Counted from the first letter of the stretch, positions 15,838 to 28,852 are shown. The stretch is 64,000 bases of DNA from Latilactobacillus sakei (GCA_002953655.1 CP025839.1:496001-560000), one strand, 5' to 3'. Made by a program: numbers and translations. The notes: a model not told the origin generated them from the sequence alone.

Positions 15838-16854
15838 ATGAGTCGGACAAATAAAATTGTGTTTGCAGTCATGTTAGCGATTGGCTGTGGCATATTTGCT
15901 TACGAGAGTCGCACATTACAATTAAATCAATTGGTGGCAGATATTAGGCGGTTAAAAGTCGGCTGGTTACTTGTCGCACTTTCATGTATGTTAATTTCTT
16001 GGTTCTTTGAAGCATTAGTATTGCGGGTCTTTTTAAAGGGCCGGACGACGGATTTTTCATTATTTAATGCCTTGCGGATTCCATTGATTGCGCAGCTTTT
16101 TAATGCGATTACGCCATTTTCTTCGGGAGGGCAACCTGCTCAGTTGGTCGCGTTGATGCAATCACGAGTAGAAGCTGGTCAGGCGAGTTCTGTCTTATTA
16201 ATGAAATTTATCGTTTATCAGTTTATGGTTTTGGTCAACTTTTTACTGAGTATGATTATTGGCTTTTCACAGGTTTCTAAGCATTTTGGGACGCTGGCGA
16301 TTTTAATTAATTTCGGTTTAATCGTTCACGTCGTGGTTTTAGTCGTCTTGTTGTTGGTGATGTATTACAATAAATTTACTAAGCAATTGGTGCATTGGTT
16401 GTTAATTCCGGTCAGCTGGTTTATTTCTAAAAAACGGATGATTGAATGGCGTAGCGTACTATTAACTAAAATTGATACGTTTTATGCTGAGAGTCTGCAC
16501 CTTAAAAAAGAAAAGAAGAAACTTGTCAAAGGCTGTTTACTAACTTTATGCCAACTCTTTTTCTACTATAGTGTGCCGTATTTCGTGTTATTAGCGTTGG
16601 GCAGTCCGAACGTAAACTACTTAGAAGTGATGGTCTTACACGTGATGATTGTCATGATTGTGTCGCTGTTCCCTGTACCAGGTGGTTCTGGGGGTGCAGA
16701 ATATAGTTTCAAGACTTTATTTGCCACCTTTACGCTCAGTTCGAGTAAACTAGTGTTAGCCATGTTGTTATGGCGACTTTTTACTTATTATCTAGGAATG
16801 TTTATGGGGATTGGCGCTTTGGCGGTCAAACCTAAGTTAAGTGCTAAAAAATAG
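15838..16854 (+). CDS. Flippase-like integral membrane protein (UPF0104 / LPG-synthase TM region family)
   Basis: This 338-residue protein has about eight hydrophobic segments and the UPF0104 features: IPLIAQLFNAITPFSSGGQPAQ in the first half and FPVPGGSGGAEYSF near the end. The family is related to the membrane part of lysylphosphatidylglycerol synthase but lacks its catalytic domain. Genes of this family often follow glycolipid glycosyltransferases, as here and in the Listeria lafABC locus. Lipid or glycolipid movement across the membrane is a reasonable inference. GTCGGTT precedes the ATG, a weak RBS. Confidence 0.82.
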   Translation: MSRTNKIVFAVMLAIGCGIFAYESRTLQLNQLVADIRRLKVGWLLVALSCMLISWFFEALVLRVFLKGRTTDFSLFNALRIPLIAQLFNAITPFSSGGQPAQLVALMQSRVEAGQASSVLLMKFIVYQFMVLVNFLLSMIIGFSQVSKHFGTLAILINFGLIVHVVVLVVLLLVMYYNKFTKQLVHWLLIPVSWFISKKRMIEWRSVLLTKIDTFYAESLHLKKEKKKLVKGCLLTLCQLFFYYSVPYFVLLALGSPNVNYLEVMVLHVMIVMIVSLFPVPGGSGGAEYSFKTLFATFTLSSSKLVLAMLLWRLFTYYLGMFMGIGALAVKPKLSAKK

Positions 16855-16866
16855 GAGGTTATTAAC

Positions 16867-17745
16867 ATGCAACCAACAATCGGCTTTATCGGTATCGGTG
16901 TAATGGGGAGCAGTATGGTTAAAAATCTATTGAAAGCAAATTACGCAGTCGTCGTTTACAATCGAACGAAACAAAAGGCGGATGAAGTGGTCAGCTTAGG
17001 TGCAAAATGGGCGGACACACCAGCAGCTGTTACGACCCAAAGTGATGTTGTCTTATCAATGGTTGGTTATCCACAAGATGTGGAAGCCATTTATTACGGG
17101 GATGACGGTATTTTTAGCGCGGTCACACCGGATAAAATTGTTGTCGATATGACAACCAGTACCCCAACTTTGGCCCAAAAAATTGCGGCCACAGCTAGTG
17201 AATTAGGCTTGCAAGCATTAGATGCTCCCGTTTCAGGTGGGGATATTGGTGCTCAAAACGGTACTTTAACGGTGATGGTCGGTGGTGATCAAGCCGCTTA
17301 TGAACAAGTTGAGTCCGTTTTTGAAGCGGTTGGACAAACTGTGCAACGGTTTGGCGAAGCCGGTAAGGGCCAACATACCAAGATGGCCAATCAAATTATG
17401 ATTGCTGGTACAATGACTGGGATGACAGAAATGTTGGTTTATGCTCAAGCAGCCGGCTTAGATTTACCAGCCGTCTTAAAAACGGTCAATGGTGGGAGCG
17501 CTCAAAATTGGAGCCTCGCAAATTATGGTCCTCGGATTCTAGCGGGCGATTATACACCTGGCTTTTTTGCAAAACATTTCTTGAAGGATTTGAAGATTGC
17601 CTTAGAGGAATCTGAGAAAATGGGTCTCAATTTACCAGCCACACGTCAAGCTAAGAAATTATACGCGAGATTAGTGAATGAAGCGGGCCTTGGCAATGAT
17701 GGGACACAAGCCTTGATTAAATTATGGACAGATTCTATAAAATAA
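16867..17745 (+). CDS. NAD(P)-dependent beta-hydroxyacid dehydrogenase (HIBADH family)
   Basis: This 292-residue enzyme is of the 3-hydroxyisobutyrate/6-phosphogluconate dehydrogenase superfamily. It starts with the Rossmann motif IGFIGIGVMGSSMVKNL, then has the substrate motif DAPVSGGDIGAQNGTL and the catalytic Lys region GKGQHTKMANQ. FFAKHFLKDLKIALEE is typical of the C-terminal helical domain. Substrates could be 3-hydroxyisobutyrate, tartronate semialdehyde or a related acid; specificity is not readable. AGGAGG lies eight bases before the ATG and only 12 bases separate it from the flippase-like gene. Confidence 0.88.
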   Translation: MQPTIGFIGIGVMGSSMVKNLLKANYAVVVYNRTKQKADEVVSLGAKWADTPAAVTTQSDVVLSMVGYPQDVEAIYYGDDGIFSAVTPDKIVVDMTTSTPTLAQKIAATASELGLQALDAPVSGGDIGAQNGTLTVMVGGDQAAYEQVESVFEAVGQTVQRFGEAGKGQHTKMANQIMIAGTMTGMTEMLVYAQAAGLDLPAVLKTVNGGSAQNWSLANYGPRILAGDYTPGFFAKHFLKDLKIALEESEKMGLNLPATRQAKKLYARLVNEAGLGNDGTQALIKLWTDSIK

Positions 17746-17816
17746 TTGCATATAAACGGTGCAGTCGAGGCCTTTTTCTGATAAACTGGTAGATAGTTAT
17801 TAAAGGAGGATTCGCC

Positions 17817-18050
17817 ATGCAATCATCACAGTTAGTTGCGATTATCAAACGTCTGGTAGCAATGCAAGAAGATCAAAGCGCTGAGGTTCAAGAAAGACGT
17901 TTTGAAAAGGAAGGCGATTTAAAAGCGACTGTTAGCTATGATCCACAAGCACAAGCCTTTGAACTTGAAGACAGTAGCACACATCAACAATTCCAATTTG
18001 ACAATATTGATTTAGTCGCAATGGAACTATACGATTTATTAGCAGACTAG
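17817..18050 (+). CDS. ykuJ: YkuJ-family protein (DUF1797)
   Basis: This 77-residue soluble protein matches the DUF1797/YkuJ family of Bacilli: an N-terminal helix LVAIIKRLVAMQEDQ, the strand KATVSYDPQAQAFEL, and the closing FDNIDLVAMELYDLLAD. The function is unknown. AAAGGAGGA precedes the ATG by eight bases. It is a stand-alone gene with a good terminator after it. Confidence 0.87.
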   Translation: MQSSQLVAIIKRLVAMQEDQSAEVQERRFEKEGDLKATVSYDPQAQAFELEDSSTHQQFQFDNIDLVAMELYDLLAD

Positions 18051-18056
18051 TTAATT

Positions 18057-18091
18057 AACCATTGAGTATCAAATTACTTGGTGGTTTTTTT
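18057..18091 (+). terminator. Intrinsic terminator after ykuJ
   Basis: AACCATTGAGTA pairs with TACTTGGTGGTT (12 bp, including G-T pairs) around the loop TCAAAT, followed by seven Ts. Confidence 0.88.
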
Positions 18092-18190
18092 GCTACTTGG
18101 AGTGGTTAGCGCTTTATCTAACGGCTCTTGAGATTCTTAAAAATGGGTTAATATTTGAAACTGCACTCGGTTTCGTATTGATTTTTAATA

Positions 18191-18240
18191 CTGACATGTG
18201 TAAACTAACTGTCAGATTGTCAATAGCTTTTAACGAAGCT
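18191..18240 (+). promoter_or_regulatory. Inverted repeats in the ltaS leader
   Basis: CTGACA (18191-18196) and TGTCAG (18210-18215) form a perfect inverted repeat. TAGCTT/AAGCTA, about 8 bases further on, forms a second. The function is unknown; they could be an operator and a leader hairpin upstream of ltaS. Confidence 0.35.
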
Positions 18241-18270
18241 AAATGACCTTTAACGGAGGCTATTGTATCG

Positions 18271-20328
18271 ATGAAACAGATTGGTCATAAAATTCAGGCC
18301 GGATTAAGTACGCGCTGGGGCTTTTTCCTATTTGCGGTGGCTTTATTCTGGCTTAAAACGATTTATGCGTACCAAACAAAATTTAACTTAGGCGTCAAAG
18401 GCGGTATGCAAGCCTTCTTGATGACAATTAACCCGATTCCAACAACCTTATTGTTATTTGGGATTGCCCTATTTATGAATGGCCGTAAGTCGTACGTGAC
18501 ATTAATGATTATTGATTTATTAACGTCTATTTGGTTGTTCTCGAATATTCTCTATTACCGAGAATTTTCTGATTTTTTAACCTTTAACTTAATGAAAGGT
18601 TCAGGCGCGGTTTCTAATAACCTGGGGAAGAGTATTGCCGGCATTATTGAATATTCCGATTTCTTAGTTTTTGCAGATGTGCTGTTATTATTAATCTTAT
18701 TGGCAACTAAAATAATTAAGATTGATCGGCGTGTTTTCATGAAACGGAATGCTTTTGCGATTACTGGGTTATCAGTTGTCTTATTCGGCGCTAACCTAGG
18801 GATTGCTGAAGCGGATCGTTCAGGGTTATTAACCCGGACTTTTGATAATAACTATATTGTCAAATATCTAGGGATGAATGCTTACACGGTTTATGATGGG
18901 GTTAAGACGACTAAGAATAACGCCATTAAGGCTAATGCTGATAGCAGTAGTATGAGCAGTGTTTTGAAGTATATGAAAGATAATCGAGTTGCACCTAATG
19001 TTGAATATACAGGGGTTGCTAAAGATAAAAACGTCTTTGTGATTCACTTGGAAAGTTTCCAACAGTTCTTGATTGACTACAAGTGGGATAATCAAGAAGT
19101 TACGCCAAACATCAATAAGCTCTATCATGATCAAAATACGTTAAGCTTTGATAATTTCTTTAATCAAGTTGGTCAAGGGAAGACCGCTGATGCTGAATTG
19201 ATGCTTGAAAACTCGTTATTCGGGTTACCTGAAGGGGCCGCCATGGTCACACAGGGGACAACCAATACGTTCCAAGCAGCACCAGCCATCTTAAACCAAC
19301 AAGGCTACACAACAGCTTCATTCCATGGGGATGTCCCAAGTTTTTGGAACCGGGATAATACCTACAAGTCATGGGGCTATGATTACTTCTTTAGTTCACA
19401 GTACTTCAAAGAAGGTAAGGACTATAATGTTGGTTACGGCTTGAAGGATAAGATTTTCATGCAAGATTCAGCCCGCTACATTGAACAATTACCACAACCG
19501 TTCTATGCAAAATTAATCACAGTTACGAACCATTATCCATACTTATTGGATAAGAAGAACCAATCGATTGCTAAAACCGATACTGGTGATGATACCGTTG
19601 ATGGTTACGTTCAAACGGCTAAGTATTTAGACCAAGCACTAGGCGAATTTATGACTTGGTTGCAAAAGACAGGTTTGGATAAGAATAGTATGTTGGTCTT
19701 ATACGGGGATCATTACGGGATTTCTGGTAATCATAAGAAGGCCGTTGCCAAGTTATTGAAAAAGGATGAATTCAATGACTTCGATAACGCTCAGTTCCAA
19801 CGGGTACCATTCATGGTGCATATGCCTGGCTTAAAAGGCGGCGTTAACCATACGTATGGTGGTGAAATCGATGTCTTACCAACCTTATTGAATCTGCTAG
19901 GGGTTAAGAATAACGATACCATTCAATTCGGGTCCGATCTTCTAGCGGCTAACCGTAATCAAACCGTCGTCTTTAGAAATGGGGATTACGTGGCACCAGA
20001 TTACACGAAGGTCGGTAGTACTTACTACGATACCAAGACAGGTAAGGAATTGACTAAGATGACCAAAGCGCAAAAACTCCGTGTCCTAGCGCTTAGTGAA
20101 CACGTGACAAAGGAACTCTCATTGTCGGATAAAGTCATTACCGGTGATTTACTTCGTTTCTATACGCCAACAGGCTTTGAAGCAACTGATAAAACGAAGT
20201 TGAGTTACAAGGTTAGTGATGCTAAGGCACAACTAAAAGCTGATAAGACTAAAACGAGTGTTATTCAAAAGAACAATGGTAAATCGACGATGAATCTCTA
20301 TCAAACAGATGCACCTGAATTGAAATAA
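18271..20328 (+). CDS. ltaS: Lipoteichoic acid synthase (LtaS type)
   Basis: This 685-residue membrane enzyme polymerises glycerol phosphate from phosphatidylglycerol on the outer face of the membrane to build lipoteichoic acid. Five hydrophobic segments occupy about residues 15-180, followed by a linker and an extracellular sulfatase-fold domain. The catalytic Thr is residue 305 in GQGKTADAELM, matching Thr300 of S. aureus LtaS. NVFVIHLESFQ, the VYGDHYG-like LVLYGDHYGISGN and the TASFHGDVPSFWNRD metal and substrate motifs are present. The start ATG has ACGGAGG upstream. With the glycosyltransferase and flippase-like genes before it, it forms an LTA-related neighbourhood. Confidence 0.94.
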   Translation: MKQIGHKIQAGLSTRWGFFLFAVALFWLKTIYAYQTKFNLGVKGGMQAFLMTINPIPTTLLLFGIALFMNGRKSYVTLMIIDLLTSIWLFSNILYYREFSDFLTFNLMKGSGAVSNNLGKSIAGIIEYSDFLVFADVLLLLILLATKIIKIDRRVFMKRNAFAITGLSVVLFGANLGIAEADRSGLLTRTFDNNYIVKYLGMNAYTVYDGVKTTKNNAIKANADSSSMSSVLKYMKDNRVAPNVEYTGVAKDKNVFVIHLESFQQFLIDYKWDNQEVTPNINKLYHDQNTLSFDNFFNQVGQGKTADAELMLENSLFGLPEGAAMVTQGTTNTFQAAPAILNQQGYTTASFHGDVPSFWNRDNTYKSWGYDYFFSSQYFKEGKDYNVGYGLKDKIFMQDSARYIEQLPQPFYAKLITVTNHYPYLLDKKNQSIAKTDTGDDTVDGYVQTAKYLDQALGEFMTWLQKTGLDKNSMLVLYGDHYGISGNHKKAVAKLLKKDEFNDFDNAQFQRVPFMVHMPGLKGGVNHTYGGEIDVLPTLLNLLGVKNNDTIQFGSDLLAANRNQTVVFRNGDYVAPDYTKVGSTYYDTKTGKELTKMTKAQKLRVLALSEHVTKELSLSDKVITGDLLRFYTPTGFEATDKTKLSYKVSDAKAQLKADKTKTSVIQKNNGKSTMNLYQTDAPELK

Positions 20329-20335
20329 AGGTAGT

Positions 20336-20369
20336 AAAGCCAGAGTGGTTAATCACTCTGGCTTTTTTG
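20336..20369 (+). terminator. Intrinsic terminator after ltaS
   Basis: AAGCCAGAGTG pairs with CACTCTGGCTT around GTTAAT, followed by Ts. Confidence 0.93.
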
Positions 20370-20439
20370 CTGTCTTTTTTCAATCATTTTACTTGTCAGC
20401 GTCGTTAAAAAAAGGTACGATTACATCAATCAATACACA

Positions 20440-20454
20440 TGATAATGATTATCA
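20440..20454 (+). promoter_or_regulatory. Fur/PerR-type operator upstream of perR
   Basis: TGATAAT-G-ATTATCA is a perfect 7-1-7 palindrome. It equals the Bacillus Fur box and differs from the Per box (TTATAATNATTATAA) at the second and fourteenth bases. It lies 23 bases before the start codon, suggesting autoregulation. Confidence 0.85.
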
Positions 20455-20477
20455 ATTAAGAAAGGAGTTTATCTGAT

Positions 20478-20912
20478 ATGAGTCAAACAATTGTGGAACA
20501 GACGCTGCGAAAGTTGAAAGCGAACAATGTACGAATTACACCGCAAAGACAGGCCGTTTTGGAATTTATGATTGGTACGCATATGCACCCAACTGCTGAT
20601 GATGTTTATCAAGCGTTAGCAGGCCGGTTTCCGAATATGAGTGTTGCAACAATTTATAATAACTTGCGGTTATTTACAGAGCTAGGTGTCATAGAAGAAA
20701 TGACCTATGGGGATGCCTCGAGTCATTTTGATTTTGCGCAGACTAAACATTACCATGCCATCTGTGATCGTTGTGGGAAAGTAGTTGACATTTTTTACCC
20801 AGGACTAGAAGATGTTGAAATAGTTGCCCAGAACTTAACTGGTTTTATGGTGACGGGCCACCGGATGGAAGTTCATGGTATCTGCCCAGAATGTCAGTTG
20901 GTCAATCGCTAA
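20478..20912 (+). CDS. perR: PerR-type Fur-family peroxide-sensing repressor
   Basis: This 144-residue regulator has a winged-helix N-terminal domain (VRITPQRQAVLEFM; recognition helix MSVATIYNNLRLF) and a metal-binding dimer domain. The five metal ligands of B. subtilis PerR fall at identical numbers here: His37, Asp85, His91, His93 and Asp104. The structural zinc site is Cys96-x2-Cys99 with the C-terminal CPEC. Peroxide oxidises the regulatory histidines and releases the repressor from DNA. Fur and Zur have different recognition helices and ligand sets, so PerR is the best call. A Fur-box-like palindrome lies in its own leader. AAAGGAG precedes the ATG. Confidence 0.92.
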   Translation: MSQTIVEQTLRKLKANNVRITPQRQAVLEFMIGTHMHPTADDVYQALAGRFPNMSVATIYNNLRLFTELGVIEEMTYGDASSHFDFAQTKHYHAICDRCGKVVDIFYPGLEDVEIVAQNLTGFMVTGHRMEVHGICPECQLVNR

Positions 20913-20965
20913 TTAGGTGAATTTAGTGAATATTTAGAAAAAAACAAAAAAGTTGCATTTTTTAC

Positions 20966-20994
20966 TTGACGATGGCTATAGATGTTGGTATAGT
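20966..20994 (+). promoter_or_regulatory. rRNA promoter P1
   Basis: TTGACG (20966-20971) and TATAGT (20989-20994) are separated by 17 bases, about 280 bases before 16S. Confidence 0.85.
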
Positions 20995-21093
20995 AGTCTA
21001 TGTTGTCAGCGAGATAAAAGATATTCATCTGATAACAAGTGATTTATGTTAAGAACTTTGAATATTTATTCAAAAAATATTTATAAAAAGTGC

Positions 21094-21123
21094 TTGACAG
21101 TTCACTGTGAAAGATGATATATT
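21094..21123 (+). promoter_or_regulatory. rRNA promoter P2
   Basis: TTGACA (21094-21099) and TATATT (21118-21123) are separated by 18 bases. A boxA-like antitermination segment around TCTTTGAAAACTG follows at 21149-21161. Confidence 0.85.
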
Positions 21124-21161
21124 AATTAAGCTGTTTCAACACAGTAGATCTTTGAAAACTG

Positions 21162-21186
21162 AACAAAGTTTTGATAAACCAAATGT
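21162..21186 (+). other. Left strand of the pre-16S processing stem
   Basis: AACAAAGTTTTGAT (21162-21175) and AAATGT (21181-21186) pair perfectly with ATCAAAACTTTGTT and ACATTT at 22875-22899. This forms the long stem normally cut by RNase III to release pre-16S. Confidence 0.8.
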
Positions 21187-21274
21187 GTAGGGTCGCCCTT
21201 TTAGGGCACAACATATTTGCGAAGTCAATTTCGCTAGCAAATAAATTAAGTAACAAAACAAGAGCTACAAACTT

Positions 21275-25993
<4,719 letters not shown>

Positions 25994-26006
25994 AGGTGCA
26001 ATGTTT

Positions 26007-26043
26007 GGCTTTTGAAATGAAATATTACTTATTATGCAGTTTT
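26007..26043 (+). other. Right strand of the 23S processing stem
   Basis: It is complementary to 22937-22974 over most of its length (AAAACTG-ATAATAAGTAATAT and AAAAGCC blocks), bracketing 23S for RNase III processing. Confidence 0.75.
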
Positions 26044-26083
26044 GAGAGAACGAAGTTCTTCTCAGTGCGCAAGCACAAAATAG

Positions 26084-26200
26084 TGTGGTGGCGATAGCAA
26101 GAAGGATACACCTGTTCCCATGTCGAACACAGTAGTTAAGCTTCTTAGCGCCGATAGTAGTTGGTGGGAAACTACCTGCGAGGATAGGACGTTGCCACGC
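26084..26200 (+). rRNA. 5S ribosomal RNA
   Basis: TGTGGTGGCGATAGCAAGAA begins the gene, CCCATGTCGAACACAG is the conserved loop B/C region, and GTTGCCACGC closes the terminal helix with TGTGGTGGC. Confidence 0.95.
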
Positions 26201-26205
26201 TTGAT

Positions 26206-26278
26206 TCCGGTTTAGCTCAGTTGGTAGAGCGCATGACTGTTAATCATGATGTCGTCAGTTCGAGCCTGACAACCGGAG
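26206..26278 (+). tRNA. tRNA-Asn (GUU)
   Basis: The acceptor TCCGGTT pairs with AACCGGA. The anticodon loop CTGTTAA gives GUU. The T arm has GTTCGAG. CCA is not encoded. Confidence 0.96.
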
Positions 26279-26289
26279 TAAATCATTTT

Positions 26290-26379
26290 GGAGAGTTGTC
26301 CGAGCGGCCGAAGGAGCATGATTGGAAATCATGTAAATGGGTATGACCTGTTTCGAGGGTTCGAATCCCTCACTCTCCG
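26290..26379 (+). tRNA. tRNA-Ser (GGA)
   Basis: The acceptor GGAGAGT pairs with ACTCTCC. The anticodon arm CATGA-TTGGAAA-TCATG gives GGA. A long variable arm (class II) and 90-nt length fit serine. Confidence 0.95.
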
Positions 26380-26396
26380 TTATATAATGATAGTAT

Positions 26397-26468
26397 GGCC
26401 CGTTGGTCAAGTGGTTAAGACACCGCCCTTTCACGGCGGTATCATGGGTTCAAATCCCGTACGGGTCA
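26397..26468 (+). tRNA. tRNA-Glu (UUC)
   Basis: The acceptor GGCCCGT pairs with ACGGGTC. The anticodon arm CCGCC-CTTTCAC-GGCGG gives UUC. Confidence 0.95.
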
Positions 26469-26473
26469 TTTTT

Positions 26474-26546
26474 GGAGGTTTAGCTCAGTTGGGAGAGCGT
26501 CTGCCTTACAAGCAGAGGGTCACAGGTTCGAGCCCTGTAACCTCCA
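26474..26546 (+). tRNA. tRNA-Val (UAC)
   Basis: The acceptor GGAGGTT pairs with AACCTCC. The anticodon arm TCTGC-CTTACAA-GCAGA gives UAC. Confidence 0.95.
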
Positions 26547-26558
26547 TTTTTATTTTAA

Positions 26559-26632
26559 GGTCGCATGGTCTAGCTGGTTAGGACGCCTGCCTGTCACGCA
26601 GGAGATCACGGGTTCGAGTCCCGTTGTGACCG
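26559..26632 (+). tRNA. tRNA-Asp (GUC)
   Basis: The acceptor GGTCGCA pairs with TGTGACC (one G-T). The anticodon arm CCTGC-CTGTCAC-GCAGG gives GUC. Confidence 0.95.
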
Positions 26633-26646
26633 TCGAAGAGACGGTT

Positions 26647-26684
26647 AAAAGCATTGGTCGTTTATAACGATTGGTGCTTTTTTT
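26647..26684 (+). terminator. Terminator of the rRNA-tRNA operon
   Basis: AAAAGCATTGGTCGTT pairs with AACGATTGGTGCTTTT, using several G-T pairs, around TATA, followed by Ts. Confidence 0.85.
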
Positions 26685-26712
26685 GTGCGTTTAAAAAGAT
26701 AGATTAGGCTAT

Positions 26713-26741
26713 AAAAAAAACAGCCAGTCTAGGCTGCTTTT
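26713..26741 (-). terminator. Terminator of the unknown membrane-protein gene
   Basis: On the minus strand AAAAGCAGCC pairs with GGCTGTTTT with one bulge, and a run of Ts follows. Confidence 0.75.
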
Positions 26742-26747
26742 AAGGAC

Positions 26748-27458
26748 TTATAGGAATAAACCAGTAATGAAAATGAGGTAATAAAGTTCGTGTAGATAAG
26801 TATTATTTTTAATGAAGCCCAGTTGTGTCGCTAGTAATAGTAATTGAGCAATCATAAACGGTAATAATTGCCAGCCAACGACTATTTTAGTGGCGATGAT
26901 TAAAAGAACGATGATCAACCAGAGACAGTCACCAACCACGGTGAGCATCTTATTAGTTGGAATCAGTTCAAAAAGGAAGATTAACCCTAAAAAAAGTCCA
27001 ATCTTAACCAGCAATGCTTCGGGTAAAAAATGAAGCCCATTGAAAATCAATGTTGCCAGGAAGAAATAGGGCGCCAATAAGAATTGACAGACTAATCGCA
27101 GCCAATGATTGTTAAACTGTTTTGGAAAGATAAATGGAACAAGGACCAATAAACTGGTAATTGCTAATAAAGTACCGGCCCAAACGAGCGAATGGCGACC
27201 AATAGTTAGGCTAATAACCAGCGTAATTAGTAGGCCGCTAGCGGCTAATGAGCGCTTTAACTTACTAGTTGTCGAAAGGACTAAGGGAATCGTTAATAAT
27301 GCGCCTAAAAGCGCAGTTAGCATGAAGTATAAATCGAGATGCTTGGGAAAAGGGTGAATCGCTAATCCCACAATTAAGCCTAGGTTTAAGTAGTTAAATA
27401 AGATTAACCGAGCAGGCGGATTATTAGCAGGTAGTTTTTTTTGTCTAAGATAGAACAT
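26748..27458 (-). CDS. Unrecognised integral membrane protein
   Basis: This 236-residue protein is almost wholly hydrophobic, with about eight predicted membrane segments and a short basic N terminus (MFYLRQKKLPANNPPARL). I do not recognise the family. The ATG at 27458 is chosen over upstream starts because AAGGTG lies five bases before it on the minus strand and the upstream extension is charged and out of character. It is a single gene, divergent from metK and ending in its own terminator just after the tRNA operon. Confidence 0.7.
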   Translation of the reverse strand: MFYLRQKKLPANNPPARLILFNYLNLGLIVGLAIHPFPKHLDLYFMLTALLGALLTIPLVLSTTSKLKRSLAASGLLITLVISLTIGRHSLVWAGTLLAITSLLVLVPFIFPKQFNNHWLRLVCQFLLAPYFFLATLIFNGLHFLPEALLVKIGLFLGLIFLFELIPTNKMLTVVGDCLWLIIVLLIIATKIVVGWQLLPFMIAQLLLLATQLGFIKNNTYLHELYYLIFITGLFL

Positions 27459-27524
27459 AGCAACACCTTTTTCATATAATATGACTTTCATCTTAACTTT
27501 TTTTGAAAAGAAGGTCAATGGCTT

Positions 27525-27553
27525 TTGAAATATGTCGTGATTTATGCTAAGGT
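27525..27553 (+). promoter_or_regulatory. Probable metK promoter
   Basis: TTGAAA (27525-27530), 17 bases, then TGC followed by TAAGGT (27548-27553). This weak extended -10 would place transcription start just before the SMK box. Confidence 0.5.
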
Positions 27554-27569
27554 AGTAGAGTTATAAGAA

Positions 27570-27630
27570 GTTCCCGATAGGATTCACATACCGTGAAGAG
27601 GCCTTGTAACCGACACATATATAGGGGGAA
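27570..27630 (+). promoter_or_regulatory. SMK-box (SAM-III) riboswitch
   Basis: The leader has all parts of the Enterococcus SMK box: GTTCCCGATAGGA, a variable hairpin (TTCAC/GTGAA), AGGCCTTGTAACCGA, and the Shine-Dalgarno GGGGGAA (27624-27630). In the SAM-bound form the anti-SD in the TTCCC/CCTTGTAACC region pairs with the SD and blocks translation of metK. The ATG is nine bases after the SD. Confidence 0.95.
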
Positions 27631-27638
27631 ACATAGAA

Positions 27639-28838
27639 ATGCAAGAAAGACATTTATTTACTTCGGAATCTGTTTCTGAAGGCCATCCAGATAAGATTGC
27701 AGATCAAATTAGTGATGCTATCTTAGATGCGATGTTAGCACAAGACCCACAAGCCCGTGTTGCTTGTGAGACAACCGTTACAACTGGATTAGTATTGGTC
27801 GTGGGTGAAATTTCAACGACGGCTTACGTTGATATCCAAAAGGTTGTCAGAGAAACAATCAAGAAGATTGGTTATCGTGATGGCCAATACGGTTTTGATG
27901 GCGACAACTGTGCGGTGATTGTAGCACTTGATGAACAATCACCAGATATTGCACAAGGGGTCGATGATTCACTTGAATCACGTGAGAAGGATGAAGATCC
28001 ACTTGATAAGATTGGTGCAGGGGATCAGGGGTTAATGTTTGGCTTTGCTGTCGATCAAACACCTGAATTAATGCCATTACCAATTGCCTTATCACATCGC
28101 TTAATGCGTAAGGTTGCTGAACTACGTAAGAGTGGTCAGTTAGCCTATTTACGACCAGACGCAAAAGCACAAGTTACTGTTGAATATGATGAAAACGAAC
28201 AACCAAAACGTGTTGATACCGTCGTCATTAGTACACAACACGATGAGGATGTTACTTTAGAGACCATTCAAAAGGACATGTTGGAACAAGTTATTAAAAC
28301 GGTCATTCCGGCTGAATATTTGGATGATAAGACAAAATACTTCATTAACCCAACTGGCCGCTTCGTTATTGGTGGGCCACAAGGGGATTCCGGGTTAACT
28401 GGTCGCAAGATTATTGTGGATACTTATGGTGGTTATGCCCGCCATGGTGGCGGTGCGTTTTCTGGTAAGGACGCAACTAAGGTTGATCGTTCTGCTAGTT
28501 ATGCAGCCCGTTATATTGCTAAGAATATTGTGGCTGCTGGTTTAGCGCGTAAATGTGAAGTACAACTAGCCTATGCAATTGGGGTGGCCCAACCGGTATC
28601 TGTTTCAGTGAATACTTTTGAAACAGGCACAGTGAGTGAAGAAGCCATTCAAACTGCAATTCGTGAGAACTTTGACTTACGACCTGCTGGGATTATTAAA
28701 ATGTTAGATCTACAAAGACCTATTTATAAGCAGACAGCTGCTTATGGGCACTTTGGGCGTACAGATGTTGACCTTTCTTGGGAACGATTAGATAAAGTTG
28801 CTGCTTTAAAAGCAAGTATTGCTAAACTAAATCACTAA
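27639..28838 (+). CDS. metK: S-adenosylmethionine synthetase
   Basis: This 399-residue enzyme makes S-adenosylmethionine from methionine and ATP in the cytoplasm. It begins with [18 protein letters not shown], the ATP-binding start, then has [12 protein letters not shown], the phosphate-binding [19 protein letters not shown]-type motif, and the C-terminal GHFGR. Length and motif order are standard. Translation is controlled by the SMK-box riboswitch just upstream, a feedback arrangement found in Lactobacillales. Monocistronic, with a terminator after it. Confidence 0.98.
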   Translation: MQERHLFTSESVSEGHPDKIADQISDAILDAMLAQDPQARVACETTVTTGLVLVVGEISTTAYVDIQKVVRETIKKIGYRDGQYGFDGDNCAVIVALDEQSPDIAQGVDDSLESREKDEDPLDKIGAGDQGLMFGFAVDQTPELMPLPIALSHRLMRKVAELRKSGQLAYLRPDAKAQVTVEYDENEQPKRVDTVVISTQHDEDVTLETIQKDMLEQVIKTVIPAEYLDDKTKYFINPTGRFVIGGPQGDSGLTGRKIIVDTYGGYARHGGGAFSGKDATKVDRSASYAARYIAKNIVAAGLARKCEVQLAYAIGVAQPVSVSVNTFETGTVSEEAIQTAIRENFDLRPAGIIKMLDLQRPIYKQTAAYGHFGRTDVDLSWERLDKVAALKASIAKLNH

Positions 28839-28852
28839 GAAGTCAATCGAGT

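Noticed and set aside
26288-26581. A 97-codon ORF across tRNA-Ser, Glu and Val
   Set aside because: It reads through three well-formed tRNAs; the coding look comes from repeated T-arm sequence.
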